NCBI GenBank assembly: GCA_001600495.1
Contig: BCKE01000021.1
Location: 1 to 64,000 of the forward strand
Source: Pilasporangium apinafurcum
Taxonomy: Eukaryota; Oomycota; Peronosporomycetes; Pythiales; Pythiaceae
Reading direction: 5' to 3'
DNA: 64,000 nt
The notes under the pieces were generated by a model that was not told the origin of the DNA, did not search any database, and worked only from the letters and a program-made list of their open reading frames with translations. The first letter of the stretch is position 1; each line of letters opens with the position of its first letter. Below are positions 31,085 through 40,471 of this stretch, piece by piece. The position numbers and the translations under genes were made by a program.

Positions 31085-32343
31085 GATTGATCAGGGTTAA
31101 AAAGCTCTTGTTTGATTGTTCAACACATAGGCTTCAGAGTTGGATTATCTTTTCAGTCATCACCTCAATCCCACTGAATAAACACACACAAAAGAGAGTC
31201 AGGGCAAGGATGACGGTCTTCTCAACACGTGAGGCAGGCATTTCCAAACGAATTGAATGGAAAAAAACCGCTCGTCAGAGAGATTCCCATTTTGATCACA
31301 TTCATCACTCTCTCCATATACAAGAAGAATATAAATCAGCTTGTAGCTGCTTGAGAATCAGATAGGAGCGAAAGACTTTTGATGGTACAGTTTCAACATC
31401 AGGCTTGGGGCCTTTTCAGTTGAACTATGCATTTGGTAAATCATCACCTTCTCAGAGATAACGCAAGTACAAGCTCAGTTGGAAGGCAGCAGAAAGTGAT
31501 CTTGTTTTCAGCAGCTTCACGATGAAAGCCTCAACCAAGTGACACATTGTTCCTTTCTTTCATCAACGCTTTTATATAATCACATATAAAAATCGGATTC
31601 AGGCAGTATGAATACATGAGCAGTCCACACCAGCAAAGAGCATCTCGGAAGGTGTCCTAAGTTGTTGAATGTCATCACCATCCGCAATATACAAATACAT
31701 CGATGGATAATACATAAATAAATAGCATCGATCAAACTAGCACCAACGTCCTGGCAAGAACGTCGGGTCTTTCAGATCTACTCAGCGTCGATCGTATGGG
31801 GAAAGAAGTTTGTCCTATCATCTCGATACACAACATAATCAAAGAGGACCCACAAACGTATGCAAACATACAAAATAGCAATAGTCGTTGATGCACATTC
31901 AATACGCAGACCAAATGCAAAACACACACGCGACAGAAGCGAGATGCGTCTCGAGAACTCACTTGCATTCTGAACAAATGAGCTCTTCCATCCGTCTGTG
32001 AATGCTAAATGACCGACCAATCACAACCACTCAAATTGACTCGCCGCTTTTATTATTATGTCGGTAACTGTACTAAAACAAAATCTGTGACGTGATACGA
32101 ATGCTCACGATTTCGGCCGCCTCAAAAATCATGTGAGGTACCGAAATACCGGTACCCCAGAGAGGATCTGCTCTTTGTTTGGGTCTGACTTGATTAATCA
32201 AGACTGGGCAATCGCGAAGTAGGCAGCTCTGACACCTGGACTCGATGAATAAGTATTCATTCTTGAGAAAGATGTTTCTAGCAGCGTTGACATCTCTGTC
32301 AAGGAAGTACTTGCAATGAAGACACTTCAAGACTTTCTGGTGC
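31085..32343 (-). repeat. Left arm of the inverted repeat
   Basis: The 1259-bp arm is the apparent exact reverse complement of 33409-34667. It includes a Fanzor tail at 32073-32343 and a 7-bp hairpin (GGTACCG/CGGTACC) at about 32136-32155. Confidence 0.85.
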
Positions 32344-33222
32344 CAAACATCTTCTTGAGAAGTTGCTTTAGTTCCTTCGTTGGATACAGTTTCACTTTCA
32401 ATGTGCTATTCGGACTTGGCTTGTCTATCTTGCATCTATTAGTCCTTTCGCAGTCTTCTAAGCATTCCTATCTTTCTTCTATTTCCTCTGACAACGAAAA
32501 TATGAACACAAGACTAGAGGTCTTCTTTTACTTCTTGCATTTCCATATCTTCATTCGTGTCTTGATAGCGTTGTTGGTCAGCGAGAACCATAACTTTGAC
32601 ACTACGCGTCACATATTTGCGCGAAGAGTCCGTACTCAAATTGGTCTTGGACGGTAGCCACAATCCTCAAGACCCGCTCTCACATACCATTTCTACCAAT
32701 CTGAACAGTCTTGACTTGTTATATTTGAGATCGAAACCAATGTCGATAATGTCTTCACTATCTGAGAAAGCAGTTGATAGCAATGCTTTCTGTCGTACAA
32801 GATCGGATAATTGGTTTAGGGATGATAAAACTCGACAAGAACCGATCGTAGCGCTTTGTCAATCTCGGTGTCGAAATGATAAAATGATATCCATTTCTTG
32901 TTCTAAACGACCATCGATCGATTCAGGATCATACAACCGTGTTCTGTGCCTGCTACTACTTGAGATAACTGGTGTTAATCGGTCCTTGAAGATCCTACTC
33001 CCTAACGGTTTCAGGATGGATATCAAATATTTCTCTAGCTTTGGCAGAGAATACATACTTGGTCATGTCTTTCAGCTGAAATTGATGTCGTAAGGTGGTA
33101 GCAAATTTGCAAGTGAGATGAAAGACAGTCAATAAGAAAAGAACTAGCTCCTTGTCTTGCTTGCTCTCCTTGGGATCGTCTTTATGAACGAAAAAAATCA
33201 AGTATTCTTTACAGCTACCCAT
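32073..33222 (-). pseudogene. Fanzor (TnpB-like) remnant 4a with fused ends
   Basis: On the minus strand, around 32344-32420, is an N-terminal TnpB-like stretch (KVKLYPTKELKQLLKKMFGT). It runs almost directly into a C-terminal tail (KVLKCLHCKYFLDRDVNAAR, then ESRCQSCLLRDCPVLINQ). The RuvC-I and -II core that should lie between them is absent, so the copy is a deletion derivative. The sequence further upstream (to about 33222) has long minus-strand frames (for example SIDGRLEQEMDIILSF) that may be its N-terminal region, but they are not recognisable. Confidence 0.7.
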
Positions 33223-33229
33223 GCAAAAA

Positions 33230-33679
33230 TAATCAACTTTTCATACAGATATTGTATACTTGACTCAATGTTCACGTGGTCTCACTACAAATTCAAGATA
33301 CTACTTAAATACAAGATGGAAAGGGCTGAAGGAAAGATGATAGAATGTGAGAAACACTATACAACAAAGACTTGGTCTCAAATGTGGGATACTCAACCAC
33401 ACAATGAAGCACCAGAAAGTCTTGAAGTGTCTTCATTGCAAGTACTTCCTTGACAGAGATGTCAACGCTGCTAGAAACATCTTTCTCAAGAATGAATACT
33501 TATTCATCGAGTCCAGGTGTCAGAGCTGCCTACTTCGCGATTGCCCAGTCTTGATTAATCAAGTCAGACCCAAACAAAGAGCAGATCCTCTCTGGGGTAC
33601 CGGTATTTCGGTACCTCACATGATTTTTGAGGCGGCCGAAATCGTGAGCATTCGTATCACGTCACAGATTTTGTTTTAG
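33230..33679 (+). pseudogene. Fanzor (TnpB-like) remnant 4b, C-terminal part
   Basis: On the plus strand the spacer edge encodes a TnpB-like segment: WSHYKFKILLKYKMERAEGK, then KMIECEKHYTTKTW-SQ corresponding to the family's YTSKTCSxCG, then CGILNHTMKHQK, KCLHCKYFLDRDVNAARNIF and the tail ending SIRITSQILF. The zinc-ribbon region spans a frame change. The N-terminus and RuvC-I are missing. It is a different sequence type from remnants 1 and 2, with a shorter zinc ribbon. Confidence 0.75.
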
Positions 33680-34667
33680 TACAGTTACCGACATAATAAT
33701 AAAAGCGGCGAGTCAATTTGAGTGGTTGTGATTGGTCGGTCATTTAGCATTCACAGACGGATGGAAGAGCTCATTTGTTCAGAATGCAAGTGAGTTCTCG
33801 AGACGCATCTCGCTTCTGTCGCGTGTGTGTTTTGCATTTGGTCTGCGTATTGAATGTGCATCAACGACTATTGCTATTTTGTATGTTTGCATACGTTTGT
33901 GGGTCCTCTTTGATTATGTTGTGTATCGAGATGATAGGACAAACTTCTTTCCCCATACGATCGACGCTGAGTAGATCTGAAAGACCCGACGTTCTTGCCA
34001 GGACGTTGGTGCTAGTTTGATCGATGCTATTTATTTATGTATTATCCATCGATGTATTTGTATATTGCGGATGGTGATGACATTCAACAACTTAGGACAC
34101 CTTCCGAGATGCTCTTTGCTGGTGTGGACTGCTCATGTATTCATACTGCCTGAATCCGATTTTTATATGTGATTATATAAAAGCGTTGATGAAAGAAAGG
34201 AACAATGTGTCACTTGGTTGAGGCTTTCATCGTGAAGCTGCTGAAAACAAGATCACTTTCTGCTGCCTTCCAACTGAGCTTGTACTTGCGTTATCTCTGA
34301 GAAGGTGATGATTTACCAAATGCATAGTTCAACTGAAAAGGCCCCAAGCCTGATGTTGAAACTGTACCATCAAAAGTCTTTCGCTCCTATCTGATTCTCA
34401 AGCAGCTACAAGCTGATTTATATTCTTCTTGTATATGGAGAGAGTGATGAATGTGATCAAAATGGGAATCTCTCTGACGAGCGGTTTTTTTCCATTCAAT
34501 TCGTTTGGAAATGCCTGCCTCACGTGTTGAGAAGACCGTCATCCTTGCCCTGACTCTCTTTTGTGTGTGTTTATTCAGTGGGATTGAGGTGATGACTGAA
34601 AAGATAATCCAACTCTGAAGCCTATGTGTTGAACAATCAAACAAGAGCTTTTTAACCCTGATCAATC
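33409..34667 (+). repeat. Right arm of the inverted repeat
   Basis: Mirror copy of 31085-32343. The innermost base pair of the match is 32343/33409; the next pair mismatches, and the sequences diverge at once on the spacer side. Confidence 0.85.
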
Positions 34668-34817
34668 TCCTTTGCTAAAAAGACGCCAGTTGTTTTAATG
34701 AGGTCGTATGCATATCTGTATGCACTTGGCAATAATTCTTCAGAAAACTGCGTCTTTTTCAATCGCGTGTTTTCTTCAAAACTTGCCAAAATCAAAGCCA
34801 CGCGATGCTGTCGGCGT

Positions 34818-34842
34818 CCAAATAACTGTTGCAGTTATTTGG
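34818..34842. repeat. Perfect 11-bp hairpin near the outer right end
   Basis: CCAAATAACTG, a 3-base TTG loop, then its exact complement CAGTTATTTGG. It lies within 25 bases of where arm homology stops. The left arm has unrelated sequence at this spot, so the hairpin is specific to the right end. Subterminal hairpins are known in IS200/IS605-type elements, relatives of TnpB; relevance here is inference. Confidence 0.6.
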
Positions 34843-35035
34843 ATTAACGACGTATCCGTGCAACATTCCGCATATTTTGTGTCGTTACCGGTCCCATAGC
34901 TAAATAGATCAGTCATAACAAAGCTGTCTTATCTTTGCAGAATCAATTCATTACCATGGGAATTTCACTCATGCTTTTTCTTATAATTTTCATCACCTAT
35001 TCATACTTTATAGCCAACCTTTCGACTTTTGGTTC

Positions 35036-37582
35036 TTACAGATAAATTTGTTCGTCTTCTTCCATTTTGTGATGCAAGCCGACTGACTCGACCGCAAACT
35101 CACGAAATTTGATCTCCTCCCCCGTTTTGCCAATCAAAAAACGCTTCTTGTAGATGAAATTCGGATACACTTCCTCTGTCTGTACGGCGACAAACCGTTC
35201 GGCACGAGCATTCCCTCCTTTTGGTGGCTCAAGCCGTGCGCGTTCATTTGGGACAACGAGCACTAGCAGCGTCAAAATGAAGAGTATACCACAGCCGAGC
35301 CACGTGGCGATGTTGCCCGCCAGTGTATTGCTCAAGTACACGTCGATTTTTTGGTTTTGGCTAGTTTGTAGCCGACGCGCGACGGCTGTGTGGACAGTCG
35401 GAGCCGATTCGAGGATTGTGGCGTGCTGCAAGAGGTAGAGAAGCCCCGATATTGTCATGGTTTGGACGAGATGATGACGATGGTTGTCTAAGTAGAAATG
35501 ATTTGTCTCTATGTGGCGCAGATAAACGTCTATCATTTCTGTGCAAGCCTTGGTCTGAAAAGCGTTGGCCCTCTTTACGCTAGTCGCTGGTAGATACTCC
35601 AGTGTTCCAAATTGTGCCGCTTCTTGTTGGTAATCAGCATTCCACATGACTTTTGGTTGGATAAGCTGCACCAGTCGAATTGGATCAGCGACCGTCGATG
35701 TGTGTAGTTTTGATGGTAAGAATTTCTGTCCGACGATCAAGTGACGACTACTGGGAGTAAGCTGGTGATGTAGCACTTGGCAATCACCACTCGAATAGTA
35801 ACTTTCATCATCAACATCAGCAGCTTCACACAATTCTTCAAATCTCCAGGAAAGTTTCCCAAAGGAAAAGACAAGTGACCGACGTAGATTGAGGGCGTGG
35901 GCACTACTAGTACTGTTTGAATGCATTGGGACTGGATTTTCCTTTAGATTCGATGTGAATCCATAAAGGAAAGCAGCATTTCGCTCCACTATACAACTGT
36001 CTAGATTCCCTACAGAACAGTTGTTTAGTGACTGCATCATCGATACCTGCGGGCGAGGGAGCGCTTGAGCAATAGATAAGAAGCCACATGATTTTGATCC
36101 ACATACGATAGTTTCATCTGGGTTTTCACAGCCACCGTCTTCGCTTGCTTCGCACTGTCTGGTGTCGAAGACTGGGATTTCTATCGCCATGGTCTGCACA
36201 TTCATCAATGAATTGAGATTTGTGTTCTGGAATGTGACGTTCAACGCGTCAACATCTAATAGATCCAAAGGAGAGTCATGGAAAGCGCCAGCAATTGAAT
36301 GCAATAGCGCCGACACACTGTCGATTCCATCCATTTTCTCGAGAATCTCAGTCAAGTGGTCGATACTTGATGGCTTCTTCTTTGGATTCTTTTTGTTTTT
36401 GAGATGTACAGAGTGTTGAAAGACCGCTTTACCTTGTGTAATAAGATCTATTGCTGTTGACAGCTCCATGATGTCGCTCAATAGACGACTTTTGTGGCTC
36501 AAGTCTTCGTTTGCATCTCTTAAATTAAACGATACACTGTGTGCTATTTGCTCTTCTCCATTTGTGACTGGATAGATCTCTTTCATCCAGTCCGTCAATG
36601 GGAACCCAAACGTCACCGCCGCTTGTGAGACAACAGTCAACTCATTGGCTCCATCACCATCAGTACATGTTGATAAACCCACGGACTCCAATGGCACCAC
36701 TTGACGCATCATTGCTGTGCGCAAGATTGTTTCTTCCAGTGGATCTAGACCTACTTGCTTCAATAAACTGGCAGTTATTGTTGTTGATGTCTCTAGTTGC
36801 TGTAAATGTCGCGTGCGCATTCGTGATGATGTAGTTTCGTCGTCCTCGTCAACACTTTTCTGATTTGCTTGCACAGCCGAGAACCCACTACAAAGCGCGA
36901 CCATCGTCACAGGGATGAAAAGCATCAGCAAAATTCGCTTGAACTTGTTAGGTCGTTTCTCCGCGGGATTATCTCCTGGGAACCACTTGAGGTTATGCAA
37001 GTACACAATGTACACTGGGAACAAATTATCCAACAGCAACCCCACAATACACTCGACAAACCCCATGAGAACACCGGAATAGGAATTAAACAATTCCACG
37101 CGGCTCTCGGCTTTGTCGGCATCAGTACTACCCACGGGAATCCCCATGACCAACAGTGCCGAAAATCCCGACAATGCCACACACGCTAGAATCACGAGAA
37201 TCGCAAACCGTTTCCACCGCAAAATGATCTCTGCGCGTGGTTGCGCCAATTCGGCGTAGTCAACATCATTGTGGTCGCTGCTTTCACTATGACTACGCAC
37301 ATCTTGGACAAGATTGAGGTTCTTGAACTGAACATTATTTTTGTTGCTCTGGTTGTGTTGAGAGGTGGAAGCGCTGCTAGTGGTAAGCATGGCTTGTGGT
37401 GTATTGAGTGGCGAGTCGTAGTTAAAGGCATCTTCGGTATAGGAGGACGAGTCCCGCGTGTAGCTTGGTTCCGTCATTCCCTCTGTCCACGTTTGCTGTT
37501 CTTGGAGTTCCTCTGCCTCTTGGATGTGTTGTTGCGATGGAAGGAATCCATTCGGATGATTAGGAGGCGGCGATCGCTTCAT
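35036..37582 (-). CDS. Large membrane protein, paralogue A of a divergent pair
   Basis: The 848-residue protein starts with a Gln/Ser-rich cytosolic region. It then has three or so helices (FAILVILACVALSGFSALLV; the YSGVLMGFVECIVGLLLDNL region; ILLMLFIPVTMVALCSGFSA), a long extracytoplasmic or lumenal domain with scattered Cys and N-glycosylation sites, and a last helix (IATWLGCGILFILTLLVLVV) followed by a 60-residue conserved tail ending EDEQIYL. The same layout and C-terminal block (YPNFIYKKRFLIG..E; FAVESVGLHHK) recur in the plus-strand gene at 38230. I do not recognise the family. No intron is needed. It may be an oomycete-specific surface or organelle membrane protein. Confidence 0.8.
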   Translation of the reverse strand: MKRSPPPNHPNGFLPSQQHIQEAEELQEQQTWTEGMTEPSYTRDSSSYTEDAFNYDSPLNTPQAMLTTSSASTSQHNQSNKNNVQFKNLNLVQDVRSHSESSDHNDVDYAELAQPRAEIILRWKRFAILVILACVALSGFSALLVMGIPVGSTDADKAESRVELFNSYSGVLMGFVECIVGLLLDNLFPVYIVYLHNLKWFPGDNPAEKRPNKFKRILLMLFIPVTMVALCSGFSAVQANQKSVDEDDETTSSRMRTRHLQQLETSTTITASLLKQVGLDPLEETILRTAMMRQVVPLESVGLSTCTDGDGANELTVVSQAAVTFGFPLTDWMKEIYPVTNGEEQIAHSVSFNLRDANEDLSHKSRLLSDIMELSTAIDLITQGKAVFQHSVHLKNKKNPKKKPSSIDHLTEILEKMDGIDSVSALLHSIAGAFHDSPLDLLDVDALNVTFQNTNLNSLMNVQTMAIEIPVFDTRQCEASEDGGCENPDETIVCGSKSCGFLSIAQALPRPQVSMMQSLNNCSVGNLDSCIVERNAAFLYGFTSNLKENPVPMHSNSTSSAHALNLRRSLVFSFGKLSWRFEELCEAADVDDESYYSSGDCQVLHHQLTPSSRHLIVGQKFLPSKLHTSTVADPIRLVQLIQPKVMWNADYQQEAAQFGTLEYLPATSVKRANAFQTKACTEMIDVYLRHIETNHFYLDNHRHHLVQTMTISGLLYLLQHATILESAPTVHTAVARRLQTSQNQKIDVYLSNTLAGNIATWLGCGILFILTLLVLVVPNERARLEPPKGGNARAERFVAVQTEEVYPNFIYKKRFLIGKTGEEIKFREFAVESVGLHHKMEEDEQIYL

Positions 37583-38229
37583 TGTTCGTTTATTTTATTA
37601 CAGTTTCATTTGCGATGAGCTCCTTTTTGACTGAGGCAAAACCCTCAAATATTTTAAACCTAGATTTAGAATTATTGCATTTTTTTGTTGTCAAAAATAT
37701 TATTAAAATATACGTATGCAATAATAAACCTAAATTTATTTATTAGGTTTAATATGCATTGTCTCTTTGCACTGTCCTCTACTCAGTGTTTTTTCTTTTT
37801 CTTTTTGGGTTCCAAAAAGCTTAGGAAATGATTTATCAGTTTCGTTTGAACCCAAAGTCGAAACTGCAACATCTCGTTCCTTGTAACTTGTCAACGTCAT
37901 TTAACTACATGAAGACACCGTTTCTATTAAATAGGAGTAACAAGATGATCAGGAATTGCTAACTTTACAAAATGCTTTTAAAACCCCTTTCCAGTAGATA
38001 TTAGCACAGCACGCATTCCGGTTAACGTAACGCTGAAAATAAAATACTTTGTAAATTCATATAAATTCATATTTAATTTCATTATGAACCCATTTTTATA
38101 GCACTAAAACTTGGTTCATACTTTACAAATTGATATTCATTCACACCCACTTTGTACTACGTCATCCCGATTAAGTTAATGATCCTTCACTCTGTATAAG
38201 TTCTGCAAGACAGCACACAGGAAAGTCTC
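37583..38229. other. Shared AT-rich region between the divergent paralogues
   Basis: About 650 bases that should carry both promoters. It contains an imperfect foldback at 37656-37750; other sites not recognised. Confidence 0.5.
37656..37750. repeat. Small AT-rich foldback (MITE-like) repeat
   Basis: AAACCTA (37656) with ATTATTGCAT (37671-37680) is mirrored by ATGCAATAAT (37716-37725) and TAGGTTT (37744-37750), giving an imperfect 95-bp inverted repeat. It could be a tiny nonautonomous element or a promoter structure. No target-site duplication was established. Confidence 0.5.
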
Positions 38230-40471
38230 ATGAAGTTGGCCACAGCTTATGCAGGTAAATGCGCATGCCTTAATATCTCTATGCCTGCTTAATAGCAGCT
38301 ACCAACGTATCTCTCTGCTTAATAATATAGTCGAGTCGGCGGAGCACCTTCAGTCGTTCTCACAGATCCAGCAGGACCATGAGACCGACATGTTCCGCAC
38401 CAATATCAACACCGATCGGCACACGATTGTTGACATGAGTCTGCGTACAGGGCGGTTTGTGATGGTCGTGGCACTCGGATTGGGTGCTACATTTGCCTAT
38501 GCGACTATCACGACGAATAAATTGACGCTACGCACAATTTACAGCGATGACAGTGACGGTTACACCTCCTTTGATTCCCATGTGACCGCGCAAGTCGCCT
38601 TGTATAACGCGCTCTTTGGGTCCATCATGTTTGCCGGTGGAAAATTTTTTGAGGTGTATGCTGATAAACTCATTTTCCCGACTCTACACACGTACTTGCA
38701 CAATTGTTCACTCTACCCTGGAGATCAACCGCAACGTGTGCATTCGAAAGTGAAAGATCGAAGTATTTTTTGGGCGTTAAAAGCCGTGATTATCTTAATG
38801 AACGTTGGGTTTGCAAGTCTCTTTGTTGGACAAAGTATGTCAGAGAACGTGTCGACAAGTCGACGGTTGACAGCAGAGAGTGTGAGCGAAGTCACCACAA
38901 TCAGTGCAAGAGAGGATGGACAGTCAAGCCTTTTGTTTGACTCGATCTTACGCACGGCATGGACAGGATACACTATACCGTTTGAACCGATTGAATCAAG
39001 TAATTGTTTGGATGAAGATGATATCGACAGCGAAATTTCCGTGGAGGATGTGGACACCACCACTGTCGCATTTGGCTACCCCATGCGTGATTGGGCAAAT
39101 GCAATACTTCCAAACGACTTGGTGCCGTCGTTAACTATTCAAACCAACTATGAAGAGTATAAGCAGGGCCCGAGCGTCTTCACAAAGCAGTTGGAGGTTG
39201 CTAAACAAGTGGAGATCGAAGAGCTGTATGCGTTACTGATACAAGGACTGGCGACGCTTGATCGGAAAGTTGACCAGCAGTCGATCTGGGACAACGAGAT
39301 TCCCCTTTCATTATCAGTTGATGGTTTGGTTGAAGCAGTTGCCAGCGGCTTGAATATGACTTTATCGAGACAGATTGACACGTCTCGTCTTCATCTTGCG
39401 GTCGACCATTATGAGCTGTCGGAAGATATTCGGTTTGTCGCGTTGACAATTGACGTAGCACTGATGGAACTGGATGGGGTGTCAACAGTTTGTGGGGTGT
39501 CTCGCTGTGTCTACGCCAGCACAAGCTCATCGCACATAAAACCAAAGATTTCTATTATGCCATATACAAAACTTTCAACACGTGAAACGGAAGCCAATGC
39601 TGCCTTCTTGTATGGCATTGGACAGTCCTTCACAACAGAAAGTGGTACATCTTTATCTCGTGAATACCTGTCGCTTTCATTCGGCAAGCTCAGTTGGCAA
39701 TTGAGCAAGCTGCATGAACGACATGGCGTTGAATGTGCTGCTGAAGACGATTGCTTGGGATTGAGTGTCCCCTTTTCGAATGGAGATGGAGTGCTTTTGG
39801 TTGGCAAAGATGCTCTTCCTATGAATCATGTGCGGTCTATGCTAACACTTGTGACATTAAACCACATGATGATCCCACATCAAGGTCAGGGCACGTTTAC
39901 AACGTGGCATTGGATGAATCAAAGGTCCAGTGACCTTGTGCGACAGCGGGATTCCTCAGCTACACCCTGCAATGGGTTAGTCGATTCGTACGTCAGTCAT
40001 CTGGAAGCAAACCATTTGTACCTCCATAATTTAGTCCAAACGACGTGGTCTTCAGCTCTACTTTATTTGCTTCAGAATGGTGTACCTACGGCATACATTA
40101 ACGATGCTATGGCTGTGTCGAGACGAAGATTAGCACTCGCTGCTGGGGAAGCTTCTTCTACCTCTGAAAAGAAGGATATCGAACTAGCCATTCCATTCAC
40201 GTCCTCGATCGCAACGTTTGTGGCAAGTGGCGTGATGATTGTCCTGATGGTGTTTGTGATCAGATTTCCCACACCTCGCGTGAAATTATCACCGGATGAT
40301 ACACCTGCTGCACAGTACGTACAAATTCTCACGGACGATCTCTACCCCGATGTCGTGCACAAGAAACGATTGCGCTTCGCGAATGGTGATGCCTTACTCT
40401 TCAACGAATATGTCGTAAATTCCATCGTCTTACACGCGAAACGTGATCAGAGCAAGCGGATTTATTTGTAA
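38230..40471 (+). CDS. Large membrane protein, paralogue B of a divergent pair
   Basis: The preferred model has a short first exon (38230-38254, MKLATAYA), a 76-bp intron (GTAAAT..ATATAG) and a second exon to 40471, giving about 721 residues. Without splicing an ATG at 38249 also opens the frame (740 residues). Helices near the N-terminus (MVVALGLGATFAYATI; VALYNALFGSIMFAGGKFFE; FWALKAVIILMNVGFASLFV) and one near the C-terminus (FVASGVMIVLMVFVIRF) match those of the minus-strand neighbour. So do the shared NHLYLHNL-type segment and the ending block (YPDVVHKKRLRFANG..LLFNEYVVNSIVLHAK..RIYL). Sequence identity is low outside the shared blocks, so the duplication is old. Confidence 0.8.

Larger units (their letters stand above)
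30880..34866. mobile_element. Large inverted repeat carrying two Fanzor tails
   Basis: Two arms mirror each other around a centre near 32876 (paired positions sum to about 65752). The inner arm 31085-32343 matches 33409-34667 with no difference in the stretches compared. The outer 0.2 kb on each side (30880-31084 and 34668-34866) is homologous but clearly diverged, with small indels. The spacer 32344-33408 differs. Each arm contains the same Fanzor C-terminal tail and about 1.2 kb of downstream sequence, so the unit looks like two head-to-head Fanzor element ends. Nothing in the arms resembles another protein. Confidence 0.85.

Noticed and set aside
31732-32020. Two open frames in the left inverted-repeat arm, mirrored at 33732-34020
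   Set aside because: They overlap in different frames, have no recognisable motif and exist twice only because the arms are copies.
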